Shown here: one piece after another, positions 1 through 6,257 of the stretch
Position numbering within the stretch: position 1 is the first letter of the stretch
Layout: each line of letters starts with the position of its first letter
Source: Candidatus Subteraquimicrobium carltonvillense
Lineage (GTDB): Bacteria; Actinomycetota; Aquicultoria; Subteraquimicrobiales; Subteraquimicrobiaceae
Assembly (NCBI GenBank): GCA_002339355.1
Contig: DDKQ01000024.1
Coordinates: 2,876-9,729, forward strand
Direction of reading: 5' to 3'
DNA length: 6,854 nt
The notes under the pieces: model-generated
Database searches by the model: none
What the model was told of the DNA's origin: nothing
Seen by the model: the letters and a program-made list of their open reading frames with translations, nothing else
Position numbers and translations under genes: made by a program

Positions 1-30
1 CCCCGTGGGCACGACAGTGCCTCTTCGGGG
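1..30 (+). other. Two-tier hairpin at the window edge, next to the left repeat arm
   Basis: Positions 1-5 (CCCCG) can pair with 26-30 (CGGGG), and inside that 8-12 (GGCAC) pairs with 17-21 (GTGCC) around a GACA loop, with a small internal loop between the two stems. The following bases are TGTTTTC, a short T run, so it could be a weak intrinsic terminator for an upstream gene. It could also be structured 3'-end RNA of the element whose end is the adjacent 57-bp repeat. The right copy of that repeat does not carry this hairpin. A reading frame open to the window edge also runs through it and ends at TAA 77-79. The outer stem may continue beyond the window, so its full length is unknown. Confidence 0.4.
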
Positions 31-86
31 TGTTTTCGGAGCACTTCATCCCGACCATGGTGTTAACCCATCTTGTTAATAATACA
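30..86 (+). repeat. Left arm of 57-bp perfect inverted repeat
   Basis: All 57 bases from 30 to 86 are the exact reverse complement of 2522-2578; each pair of positions sums to 2608, which I checked base by base. Similarity continues imperfectly inward (5 of 7 bases match at 87-93 against 2515-2521) and stops abruptly outward, where position 29 mismatches. The arm contains the palindromes CCATGG (55-60) and GTTAAC (62-67). A frame open from the left edge reads PVGTTVPLRG and then VFGALHPDHGVNPSC before TAA at 77-79, so this may be the 3' end of a longer gene or element lying to the left. Its family is not recognised. Confidence 0.9.
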
Positions 87-153
87 ACTTAGCTGGAGGC
101 ATAATTTTAGAATTTACCATTATGATAACTCGTAACAAGAGGGGAGAAAGTTA
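87..153 (+). promoter_or_regulatory. murC leader with ribosome binding site
   Basis: This AT-rich leader lies between the repeat arm and murC. A clear Shine-Dalgarno run, GGGGAG at 141-146, sits 7 nt before the GTG at 154 and fixes the murC start. Two -10-like hexamers, TAGAAT (108-113) and TATGAT (121-126), each match TATAAT at 5 of 6 bases, but neither has a good -35 box at 16-18 bp, so a promoter here is only possible. If the repeat is an insertion, murC would need such a local promoter or readthrough from the left. A GGAGG at 95-99 has no start codon at a useful distance. Confidence 0.45.
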
Positions 154-1536
154 GTGAAAAACGCGGAAACAAAAGGAATACACTTCATTGGGATAGGTGG
201 CGCTGGAATGAGCGCTATTGCCAAAGTATTACTTGAAATTGGATATCAAATCTCTGGATCCGACCTTAAGGAATCCAGAAATACTCTCAGACTCTCGAAT
301 TTGGGGGCAAAGATCAGCATCGGACATCACCCCAGCAATGTTGAAGGGGCGAATATGGTTGTGGTGTCCTCCGCAATCCCTCCAAATAATTGCGAATTGA
401 AATATGCTTGCAAGAATGGAATCCCCGTACTTCGCCGGGCAGAAATGCTTGCCAAACTCTCGGAAAATAAGATCGCAATTGCAGTATCGGGAACCCACGG
501 AAAAACGACTACGACTTCGATGATTTCAATGGTTCTCCAGAAAAACCATCTTGATCCCACCTTCCTCATTGGTGGAGAATTGAATGATATCGGAAGCAAT
601 GCAAAATATGGTAAAGGTGATTTCTTCATCGCTGAAGCTGATGAGAGTGACGGCTCCCTTCTGTATCTGAAGCCAAAAATTATTGTATTGACGAACATCG
701 AACCCGATCATCTCGATTATTATCGAACTTTCGATAGAATTCAGGAGGTTTTCCTCAAGTTCATCGGCAGCTTGCCCGAAGAAGGCTATGGTGTGGTGTG
801 TGGGGATCACCCTAACGTCCAAAGGCTACTGGAGCGAACCGATCGCAGGTGCATCACTTACGGGCTGAAGGAAGAAAACGATTTTTGTGTTAAAGATATC
901 AGATTGGAGAAATTCAGTAGTAGTTTCGAGGTTTATCAAGCCAATAAGAAGCTTGGAGAGACATCATTACATATCCCTGGTATTCATAATATCTATAATG
1001 CAATGGCAACAATTGCCCTAGGTATGTCCATTGGTTTACGCTTTGAAACTATTTCCGATGTTTTGGGTCAATTCAAAGGAGTTCAAAGGCGGTATCAAGT
1101 AGTGGGATCCTACAATGGTGTCACCCTCATAGATGATTATGCTCACCTTCCTACGGAGGTTAAGGTAACGCTAGAAACCGCGCGAGAGGGGAATTGGAGT
1201 AGAATAATTTGTCTTTTTCAACCCCATCGCTTCTCCAGAACTAAGTTTTTGAGTCGAGAATTTGCTGGTGTTTTCGATGATGCGGATTTGGTGATTCTCA
1301 CCGACGTTTATGGAGCTGGGGAGGAACCCATTCCCGGCGTGAGTGGAAAATTGATTTTGGAAGCGGTGCTACAAAACAATCCCAAAAGTCAAGTTGCATA
1401 TCTTCCCACCAAATCTGAGGCAAAGAGATTTCTGACTAGTATTGTAGAGAGCGGGGATTTGGTTCTAACCATGGGCGCTGGTGATATCTGGACTGTGGGG
1501 CAAGAACTCCTTGAATCTTTAGGTCAAACCACTTGA
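154..1536 (+). CDS. murC: UDP-N-acetylmuramate--L-alanine ligase MurC
   Basis: MurC is the cytoplasmic ATP-dependent ligase that adds L-alanine to UDP-MurNAc, the first amino acid of the peptidoglycan stem peptide. The 460-residue product has the usual family length and all three domains. The N-terminal UDP-binding fold shows GIGGAGMS at 13-20. The central ATPase domain has the P-loop GTHGKTTT at 113-120, EADESDGSLL at 161-170 and NIEPDHLDYY at 181-190. The C-terminal domain has GIHNIYNAMA (276-285), a GVQRRYQ segment (309-315), FQPHRFSRT (355-363), DVYGAGEEPIPG (384-395) and TMGAGDIW (439-446). The start is GTG, supported by GGGGAG 7 nt upstream. One departure is DDYAHLPTEV (327-336), where most family members I recall have two histidines (YAHHPTE or YGHHPTE). 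murB follows after 15 bp. MurG normally precedes MurC in dcw clusters, but here the upstream sequence is a repeat arm. Confidence 0.97.
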   Translation: MKNAETKGIHFIGIGGAGMSAIAKVLLEIGYQISGSDLKESRNTLRLSNLGAKISIGHHPSNVEGANMVVVSSAIPPNNCELKYACKNGIPVLRRAEMLAKLSENKIAIAVSGTHGKTTTTSMISMVLQKNHLDPTFLIGGELNDIGSNAKYGKGDFFIAEADESDGSLLYLKPKIIVLTNIEPDHLDYYRTFDRIQEVFLKFIGSLPEEGYGVVCGDHPNVQRLLERTDRRCITYGLKEENDFCVKDIRLEKFSSSFEVYQANKKLGETSLHIPGIHNIYNAMATIALGMSIGLRFETISDVLGQFKGVQRRYQVVGSYNGVTLIDDYAHLPTEVKVTLETAREGNWSRIICLFQPHRFSRTKFLSREFAGVFDDADLVILTDVYGAGEEPIPGVSGKLILEAVLQNNPKSQVAYLPTKSEAKRFLTSIVESGDLVLTMGAGDIWTVGQELLESLGQTT

Positions 1537-1551
1537 GGTTAGAGGTGCGAA

Positions 1552-2472
1552 GTGAATCGTGTGGCAACTTGTGAAGCCCTCAATCGATTAAAATACAAGT
1601 TAAAAAGCAATGTAGTTGGAGACGAGCCTCTTTCAAAGTATACAACTTTGAGAGTTGGTGGAGCTGCAACCATCTTCGCCATCGCCGATTCTTTGGAAGA
1701 ACTCCGGCTACTGTTGCAAACCTCCGCTGATTTTGAACTTCCCTGCTTCATTATGGGAAAAGGGTCAAATCTTTTAGTTTCAGACAAGGGATTCCCAGGA
1801 ATAGTTGTGGTATTAGGTAAGGATTTTAAAGGGATTTCCGTGGATGGTTGCCATATTCGAGCGGGCGCCGGTGTTCCCTTACAGGTTTTAGTTCAAAAAG
1901 CTCTTGAGAATGGATTAAAGGGACTCGCTTTTGCCATTGGTATCCCAGGGAGTTTGGGAGGGGCTTTGACGTTAAATGCGGGAGCTCATGGTCAGGCCAT
2001 TGGAGACGTAGTCAAGAATGTGACCGTCTATACCTCAGATTGTGAACTTAAAGCATTTGATGGGTTTGAAATCTCCTTTGGTTATCGAAGTAGCTCTTTA
2101 TCTTCCCAAGGGGTAATCGTGGAAGCGGTTCTGAGGTTAGAGAAGGGAGAATTCAATCTGATTAGAGCTGAGATGGAAAGGTACTTCAGAAAAAGGAAGA
2201 GAACGCAACCCCTTAAACTCCCAAATGTGGGAAGTATTTTTAAAAATCCACCGGGTCTTTCAGCTGGTAAACTCATCGAGGAAGTCGGGTGTAAGGGTCT
2301 TCGAACGGGAGATGCTCAAGTCTCGCTCAAACATGCCAATTTTATCGTTAATTTGGGCAATGCTTCTGCTCATGATGTTTATTCTCTAATGCGGATGGTT
2401 CAAGAGGAAGTATTCAGAGTTAAGGGGATTTTGTTGGAACCCGAGGTTACCTTGGTTGGCGACTTTGAATGA
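1552..2472 (+). CDS. murB: UDP-N-acetylenolpyruvoylglucosamine reductase MurB
   Basis: MurB is the FAD- and NADPH-dependent cytoplasmic enzyme that reduces UDP-GlcNAc-enolpyruvate to UDP-MurNAc, the substrate of MurC encoded just upstream. The 306 residues match the length of the shorter type II enzymes of Gram-positives. FAD-binding motifs are TTLRVGGAA (31-39), GKGSNLLVSD (69-78) and GIPGSLGGALTLNAGAHG (130-147). The catalytic region shows FGYRSSSL (176-183, Arg179), NVGSIFKNP (225-233, with Ser228 as the likely proton donor) and LEPEV (295-299, Glu298). The GTG start is preceded by AGAGGTG at 1541-1547, 4 nt away. A second in-frame GTG at 1561 would shorten the protein by three residues and cannot be excluded. 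Spacing of 15 bp from murC implies one transcript. The stop lies about 50 bp before the right repeat arm, so the gene itself is intact. Confidence 0.97.
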   Translation: MNRVATCEALNRLKYKLKSNVVGDEPLSKYTTLRVGGAATIFAIADSLEELRLLLQTSADFELPCFIMGKGSNLLVSDKGFPGIVVVLGKDFKGISVDGCHIRAGAGVPLQVLVQKALENGLKGLAFAIGIPGSLGGALTLNAGAHGQAIGDVVKNVTVYTSDCELKAFDGFEISFGYRSSSLSSQGVIVEAVLRLEKGEFNLIRAEMERYFRKRKRTQPLKLPNVGSIFKNPPGLSAGKLIEEVGCKGLRTGDAQVSLKHANFIVNLGNASAHDVYSLMRMVQEEVFRVKGILLEPEVTLVGDFE

Positions 2473-2521
2473 GATTGCTAAGGCTTCCATATATTTTTGA
2501 GTTTAAGCTGGAAGGCTCAGA

Positions 2522-2578
2522 TGTATTATTAACAAGATGGGTTAACACCATGGTCGGGATGAAGTGCTCCGAAAACAC
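2522..2578 (-). repeat. Right arm of 57-bp perfect inverted repeat
   Basis: This is the exact reverse complement of 30-86. Read on the - strand it has the same polarity relative to murC-murB as the left arm, so the two copies point inward at the gene pair. Identity ends sharply at 2578, after which the DNA differs from the left copy. On the murB side the match fades over about 7 bases. The two copies therefore share one end (the one facing the genes) and differ at the other, as would two truncated or divergent copies of one element. Confidence 0.9.
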
Positions 2579-2720
2579 GCGGTCGGCCTGGTTTCAGTTT
2601 CACCAAAGTCATACTCCGGCCGCCGCTCGGGTCTCGCCACGCTACAGAACTGTGAGTCTGTTCAAAAGTTTTCATAAGCGAGGCTCCGACACGGTTTTCT
2701 TAAGCACTTACCCCTCCCTT
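2522..2720 (-). mobile_element. Possible truncated mobile-element end, family unknown
   Basis: The repeat arm plus the GC-rich stretch next to it may be a decayed or small non-autonomous element on the - strand. Within it, a 48-codon frame runs from ATG at 2675-2673 to TAA at 2531-2529, with GGAG 8 nt before the ATG. Its last 16 residues, RVFGALHPDHGVNPSC, lie in the shared repeat, and the left copy keeps the same frame and stop. Tails like PVGTTVPLRG in the left copy faintly recall the low-complexity C-termini of IS200/IS605 TnpB proteins, but that is a memory-level resemblance. No transposase domain, terminal inverted repeat or target duplication can be seen. The outer limit near 2720 is a guess based on base composition. 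Confidence 0.25.
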
Positions 2721-2777
2721 AAATGTATGTAAAACCAAACTCGTTAATAGTCCAGCTCAGGGTAAAAAGGTGACACT

Positions 2778-3560
2778 ATGAAGAACGTCGAGGAAAAGGT
2801 CCGAGAACGCCACAGAAAAGTTACTCGGATCAGGCGACAAAGACGTTTGAGATTATTGCTGATTTTGCTGGTGTTAGCCTTAATTGTGTGGGGTGGAATA
2901 AGTATCTACAATTCTGACTTATTTAATATCAAGAGGATTAATGTAACTGGAAACAGTCACCTATCCGATGAGCACATCTTAAAACTTGCCAAGGTATCCC
3001 AGAAAACTAATTTGCTCAAGGTCCCGCTTGAGCAAATAAGAAATAGACTCCTTCAAGAACCATGGATAAAGGAGGTAGGAATCCTACGTCATCTTCCAAA
3101 TACGCTCGAAATTAGGATAAGGGAGCGAAGGCCCATAGCTATTATCCCCATCGACGATTCTTTCATCCTCATCGATGGTGAGGGCTTTGTTTTAGAATGC
3201 AGAGGAGACTTAAAGGGATTAGATATGCCGGTCATCAGAGATTTAAAGATTGGCTCCTTCCAGGTTGGGAAAAGATTAAGATCAAAATCCCTCTCTAATG
3301 CCCTTGCCTGCCTTAGAGAACTCGATCCGGACCTTAGGGGTTCTCTTAACTTGGTTTCCGCTTCTTCCGTGGATAAGCTCTCACTATACACAAAGGATGA
3401 TGTGGAGATACTTTATGGAAAAGCGGAAAATAATTCAAAGAAGAATTTTATAATCAAAAAGATTCTATCTGAACCGAGGGGGAAGATCATCTTCATCGAT
3501 GTGAGGGTGGTCTCAAATCCTGTCGTCAAACGCTTAGAGGGAGTTCCAAAAAGTGAGTAA
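2778..3560 (+). CDS. ftsQ: Cell division protein FtsQ (DivIB-type)
   Basis: FtsQ/DivIB is a single-pass membrane protein of the FtsQLB complex that recruits and regulates septal peptidoglycan synthases. The 260 residues show the expected order: a basic cytoplasmic tail (1-25, many Arg/Lys), one transmembrane helix (about 26-44), a POTRA domain (about 49-117) and an extracytoplasmic beta domain to the end. Diagnostic pieces are INVTGNSHLS (54-63), EPWIKEV (94-100), LPNTLEIRIRERRPIA (106-121) and LIDGEGFVL (131-139). This is the only gene in the window with an ATG start; AAGGTG at 2767-2772 lies 5 nt upstream. The last 8 bp overlap ftsA, indicating translational coupling. The name FtsQ or DivIB depends on lineage; the family call is firm although sequence conservation is low as usual. 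Confidence 0.93.
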   Translation: MKNVEEKVRERHRKVTRIRRQRRLRLLLILLVLALIVWGGISIYNSDLFNIKRINVTGNSHLSDEHILKLAKVSQKTNLLKVPLEQIRNRLLQEPWIKEVGILRHLPNTLEIRIRERRPIAIIPIDDSFILIDGEGFVLECRGDLKGLDMPVIRDLKIGSFQVGKRLRSKSLSNALACLRELDPDLRGSLNLVSASSVDKLSLYTKDDVEILYGKAENNSKKNFIIKKILSEPRGKIIFIDVRVVSNPVVKRLEGVPKSE

Positions 3561-4812
3561 AGCGAGAAGAGAAGCCATAGTGGCTTTGGACATAGGCACC
3601 ACTAAAATTTGTGCCATTGTGGGGAGACCGATTGATGGAGAAATAGAGATCATGGGTGTTGGAACCTGTCCATCTTACGGCTTACGGAAGGGCATTGTCG
3701 TGGACATGAAGAGAACAGTGGCTTCTATTTCCGCGTCTCTGAAAAGAGCCGAAAGAGCATGTAAAACGGAGATAAAATCCGCTTGTGTGGGGATCACTGG
3801 AGCCCATGTCACTTCCCTCAATAGTCGCGGAGGCATCGACATAGCTCATGGAGATCACATAGTCACCGAGAAAGACCGTAATAAAGCCATTGAGGCAGCT
3901 TGTGCTGTGGATATTCCACCAAATAGTGAGGTAATTCACATAGTTTCTAGAGAATTCTTCATTGATGGACAAGGGGGAGTCAAAGACCCTTTAGGAATAG
4001 CTGCCCTGCGTCTGGAGGCTGCAGTTCACATCGTTATGGGAGCGGTTACATCCATACAAAATATCGTTCGATGTGTCAATCAAGCCGGAATCGATGTTAA
4101 AGACATAGTGCTCCAACCCATTGCCTCCTGCGAGGCTGTTCTCTCCGATGAGGAGAGGGAGTTGGGAACCATACTGGTGGATATCGGTGGAGGAACTACG
4201 GACATAGCCATTTTTTCCGAGGGGAGCATTTGGTATAGCAGTGTTCTTCCACTAGGAGGAAACCAGGTGACCCACGATCTAGCCGTGGGGTTAAAGGTTC
4301 TTCTCTCCGAGGCAGAATCACTGAAGATTGAGCATGGCTGTGCCTTTAGTAGATTGGTTGATGAGTTGGAGATCGTTGAGGTAAACACGTTCGGCAAGCG
4401 TAGGCGAAAACCCGTGCCTAGAAAGCTGCTGGCGGAAGTAATCGAAGCCCGGATGCGGGAAATATTCAATTTGGTTAGGGGAAAAGTGATAGCGACGGGT
4501 AGGTTTGAACTCCTCCCAGGCGGAGTGGTCATCACCGGCGGTTCTTCGCTATTAGAAGGTCTACCGGAGTTAGTTTCTGAAATGTTTGACCTACCGGTGA
4601 GGATTGGTTTTCCCAAGGGAATTGTGGGTGCAGTGGAGGCAGTAAATAACCCCATTTATTCAACGGGGGTTGGGCTTTTGCATTACGCTGAAAAGAGCCC
4701 CGAAATTGAGCCTCTCCTAGCCGCTAGGGAATCTAATTTCATAGAGGAGATCATAGAACGTATAAAGGGATGGTTTAGGGAGCTATTTAATATTGGTAAA
4801 TTCTGGCATTAA
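3553..4812 (+). CDS. ftsA: Cell division protein FtsA, FtsZ membrane anchor
   Basis: FtsA is an actin-family ATP-binding protein that polymerises on the inner membrane face and tethers FtsZ through its C-terminal peptide. The 419 residues are the usual length. The phosphate-1 motif ALDIGTTKICAIVG is at 11-24, phosphate-2 VDIGGGTTD at 209-217 and the adenosine motif VVITGGSSLL at 325-334; the region between about 85 and 165 corresponds to the FtsA-specific 1C domain. The C-terminal FIEEIIERIKGWFRELF (396-412) is a good amphipathic membrane-targeting helix. The GTG start lies inside the end of ftsQ (8-bp overlap) and is preceded by GAGGGAG at 3537-3543, 9 nt away. A basic run KRRRKP near 280-287 lies in a surface loop region. 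The presence of FtsA bears on the lineage, because many Actinobacteria lack it. Confidence 0.97.
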   Translation: MSKARREAIVALDIGTTKICAIVGRPIDGEIEIMGVGTCPSYGLRKGIVVDMKRTVASISASLKRAERACKTEIKSACVGITGAHVTSLNSRGGIDIAHGDHIVTEKDRNKAIEAACAVDIPPNSEVIHIVSREFFIDGQGGVKDPLGIAALRLEAAVHIVMGAVTSIQNIVRCVNQAGIDVKDIVLQPIASCEAVLSDEERELGTILVDIGGGTTDIAIFSEGSIWYSSVLPLGGNQVTHDLAVGLKVLLSEAESLKIEHGCAFSRLVDELEIVEVNTFGKRRRKPVPRKLLAEVIEARMREIFNLVRGKVIATGRFELLPGGVVITGGSSLLEGLPELVSEMFDLPVRIGFPKGIVGAVEAVNNPIYSTGVGLLHYAEKSPEIEPLLAARESNFIEEIIERIKGWFRELFNIGKFWH

Positions 4813-5014
4813 AAATAACTTAAGCGCTCACCCTTCAATTTAAACCCTCAAGTTGAAAATAAATTTTTTCTTCCTTGTTATCCTTGAGTTTCGCAAAGTT
4901 TAAGAAATTTCGGGTTGCAATTTTTTTTGGAATGAGATAAGGTTATTGCCGAGAATTAGGCTATCCGGTGAACAAAACAGTTAAGTTCTACTTGAAGGTT
5001 GAGGGGGTGAAATT
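4813..5014 (+). promoter_or_regulatory. AT-rich ftsA-ftsZ leader, possible ftsZ promoter
   Basis: This 202-bp gap is the longest break inside the fts part of the cluster. Its first half has weak complementary pairs, TTCAA 4834-4838 with TTGAA 4853-4857 followed by a T-rich run, and CTCAAG 4847-4852 with CTTGAG 4883-4888; either could be a leaky attenuator, but both stems are short and AT-rich. A TTGCAA at 4915-4920 with TAAGGT 17 bp further on (4938-4943) is a poor sigma-A-type promoter match. Extra ftsZ promoters in this position are common in bacteria and would allow FtsZ to be made in excess of FtsA, but this sequence only hints at one. Confidence 0.3.
5001..5010 (+). promoter_or_regulatory. 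Strong ftsZ ribosome binding site
   Basis: GAGGGGGTGA closely matches the anti-Shine-Dalgarno complement AGGAGGTGA and ends 4 nt before GTG 5015. It decides the ftsZ start: the nearby ATG at 5022 is out of frame, and the GTG start gives the familiar FtsZ N-terminus beginning MFD and leading into NYLAVIKVVG. Confidence 0.7.
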
Positions 5015-6073
5015 GTGTTTGATGCCGGAGCGAATTACTTAGCCGTGATTAAGGTTGTAGGAATCGGTGGTGGAGGAACTAACGCAGTTAATCGGATGAT
5101 AGAGGCTGGTTTAATAGGTGTGGAATTTATAGCGATAAATACCGATGCCCAAGCACTTTTGATGTCTGACGCAGACTATAAGGTTCACATAGGTGCCAAT
5201 ATAACCAAAGGACTTGGAGCTGGTTCCGATCCACAAATTGGTTATCAAGCTGCGGAGGAAAACCGTGAACAAATAAAAGAGGTCTTACAGGGCGCGGATA
5301 TGGTGTTCGTTACAGCCGGTAAGGGAGGCGGTACGGGAACGGGAGCTGCCCCTGTGATAGCGGAAATTGCCAGGGAAGACCTGGATGCACTCACGGTAGG
5401 TGTGGTTACAAGGCCCTTCGGTTTTGAAGGTAGAAAGAGATGTTTACAAGCCGATGAGGGAATAACTAAACTCAAGGAAAAGGTGGATACTCTAATCATT
5501 ATCCCCAATGACAGATTACTACAGGTTGTCCAAAAGAAAACCACTATTTTAGATGCATTCAGAGTCGCTGATGATGTCCTACGTCAGGGGGTCCAAGGGA
5601 TAACCGATCTAATTACCGTCCCGGGGTTGATTAATCTTGATTTTGCCGATGTGCGAGCGATTATGACCAATGCAGGTTCAGCACTGATGGGAATAGGTGT
5701 TGCCAGTAGCGAGAATAGGGCGACCGAAGCCGCAAAAGCTGCCATCTCCAGTCCCTTGCTTGAAGCATCTATTGAGGGAGCAAAGGGAGTCCTTTTAAAC
5801 ATCTCAGGTGGTTCAGATCTCGGTCTCTTTGAGGTCAATGAGGCTGCTGAGATCATTGCGAACTCCGCTCACCCTGATGCTAATATCATCTTCGGGGCAG
5901 TTATCGATGATTCACTCTGCGATGAAGTTAGGGTTACGGTGATCGCCACCGGCTTCGATGTAAGAAGAAAGCAGGAAAGATTAGAATTGTTGGGAGAGAA
6001 GGAAGTCCCCACCTTTGACACGGAGGACTTGGATATTCCCACTTTTTTGAGGAAAAGAAATTACAAATCCTAG
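5015..6073 (+). CDS. ftsZ: Cell division protein FtsZ (tubulin-like GTPase)
   Basis: FtsZ is the cytoplasmic GTPase that assembles into the division ring. The 352 residues include the nucleotide-binding GIGGGGTNAVNRM (17-29), the tubulin signature GGGTGTG (104-110), FGFEGRKR (135-142), the synergy-loop catalytic segment NLDFADVR (207-214, Asp209 and Asp212), and the conserved C-terminal peptide LDIPTFLRKR (339-348) that binds FtsA and SepF. The globular core ends near GFDVRR (313-318), leaving only about 20 residues of linker before the C-terminal peptide, which is short for the family. The start is GTG with a strong upstream ribosome binding site. The core, including GSALMGIG (221-228) and ISSPLLEASIEGAKGVLL (244-261), looks closest to actinobacterial FtsZ from memory. 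A strong hairpin follows 31 bp after the stop. Confidence 0.98.
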   Translation: MFDAGANYLAVIKVVGIGGGGTNAVNRMIEAGLIGVEFIAINTDAQALLMSDADYKVHIGANITKGLGAGSDPQIGYQAAEENREQIKEVLQGADMVFVTAGKGGGTGTGAAPVIAEIAREDLDALTVGVVTRPFGFEGRKRCLQADEGITKLKEKVDTLIIIPNDRLLQVVQKKTTILDAFRVADDVLRQGVQGITDLITVPGLINLDFADVRAIMTNAGSALMGIGVASSENRATEAAKAAISSPLLEASIEGAKGVLLNISGGSDLGLFEVNEAAEIIANSAHPDANIIFGAVIDDSLCDEVRVTVIATGFDVRRKQERLELLGEKEVPTFDTEDLDIPTFLRKRNYKS

Positions 6074-6104
6074 TCAATTTGAGTAGGATTTGATAGTCTT
6101 CCAT

Positions 6105-6132
6105 AGCACAGCCAGATTAACCTGGCTGTGCT
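6105..6132 (+). terminator. Intrinsic terminator-like hairpin after ftsZ
   Basis: AGCACAGCCAG (6105-6115) is the exact reverse complement of CTGGCTGTGCT (6122-6132), an 11-bp GC-containing stem with a 6-nt loop. The downstream tract TATTTATATT is T-rich but interrupted, so termination may be partial. It lies 31 bp after the ftsZ stop and before a separate promoter candidate for pgeF, so it probably marks the end of the main dcw transcript. The perfect symmetry means it could act in both directions, but there is no opposing gene in view. Confidence 0.8.
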
Positions 6133-6172
6133 TATTTATATTCAAAAATCTTACCTTGAAAATTAAAAAGTC

Positions 6173-6201
6173 TTGCAGTTTGCAATGACCTCGGTTAAAC
6201 T
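6173..6201 (+). promoter_or_regulatory. Candidate sigma-A promoter for pgeF
   Basis: TTGCAG (6173-6178) and TAAACT (6196-6201) are separated by exactly 17 bp; each matches the consensus at 4 of 6 bases. A shifted alternative is TTGCAA (6180-6185) with TATATA (6201-6206) at 15 bp. The position between the ftsZ terminator and pgeF, about 65 bp before the pgeF ribosome binding site, is sensible. No operator or riboswitch structure is evident in the leader. Confidence 0.4.
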
Positions 6202-6257
6202 ATATAGGGCTTGTTTTAGACCAGGTAAATCTGAACTAAAACGAATCCAAAGCGCTT

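Larger units (their letters stand above)
2473..2777. other. Gap between murB and ftsQ holding repeat-derived DNA
   Basis: This 305-bp stretch holds no gene I can support. Positions 2473-2514 are ordinary AT-rich sequence, 2522-2578 is the right repeat arm, about 2578-2690 is visibly richer in G and C than the flanks, and about 2700-2777 returns to AT-rich DNA ending in the ftsQ ribosome binding site. Many dcw clusters have tight spacing here or carry ddl or murA between murB and ftsQ; neither is present. An ATG overlaps the murB stop and opens an 87-codon frame to 2732, but it crosses the repeat arm and the GC-rich patch and resembles nothing I know. I see no convincing promoter or terminator in the gap. 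Confidence 0.6.

Noticed and set aside
30..86. Possibility that the repeat is a CRISPR repeat or a recombinase crossover site
   Set aside because: There are only two copies, in inverted orientation and 2.4 kb apart, so it is not an array. No recombinase gene is in the window, and the arm lacks an obvious short core flanked by symmetric binding sites beyond two common 6-bp palindromes.
122..154. Ten-codon minigene (ATG at 122) in the murC leader
   Set aside because: There is no ribosome binding site at a suitable distance, and the length is expected by chance. It overlaps the murC Shine-Dalgarno sequence only incidentally.
2469..2732. 87-codon + strand frame whose ATG overlaps the murB stop
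   Set aside because: The overlap looks operon-like, but the frame runs straight through the 57-bp repeat arm and the GC-rich patch, has a biased, non-globular-looking composition and matches no family I know. Any native gene start here would be limited to its first 17 or so codons before the repeat.
4080..4655. 191-codon - strand open frame opposite ftsA
   Set aside because: It is the antisense shadow of a fully conserved ftsA region, is Ser/Pro/Thr-rich as such shadows are, and resembles no family.
4969..5043. Short GTG-started frame of about 24 codons overlapping the ftsZ start
   Set aside because: It has no Shine-Dalgarno sequence upstream and shows no recognisable motif; it is most likely a chance frame across the ftsZ ribosome binding site.
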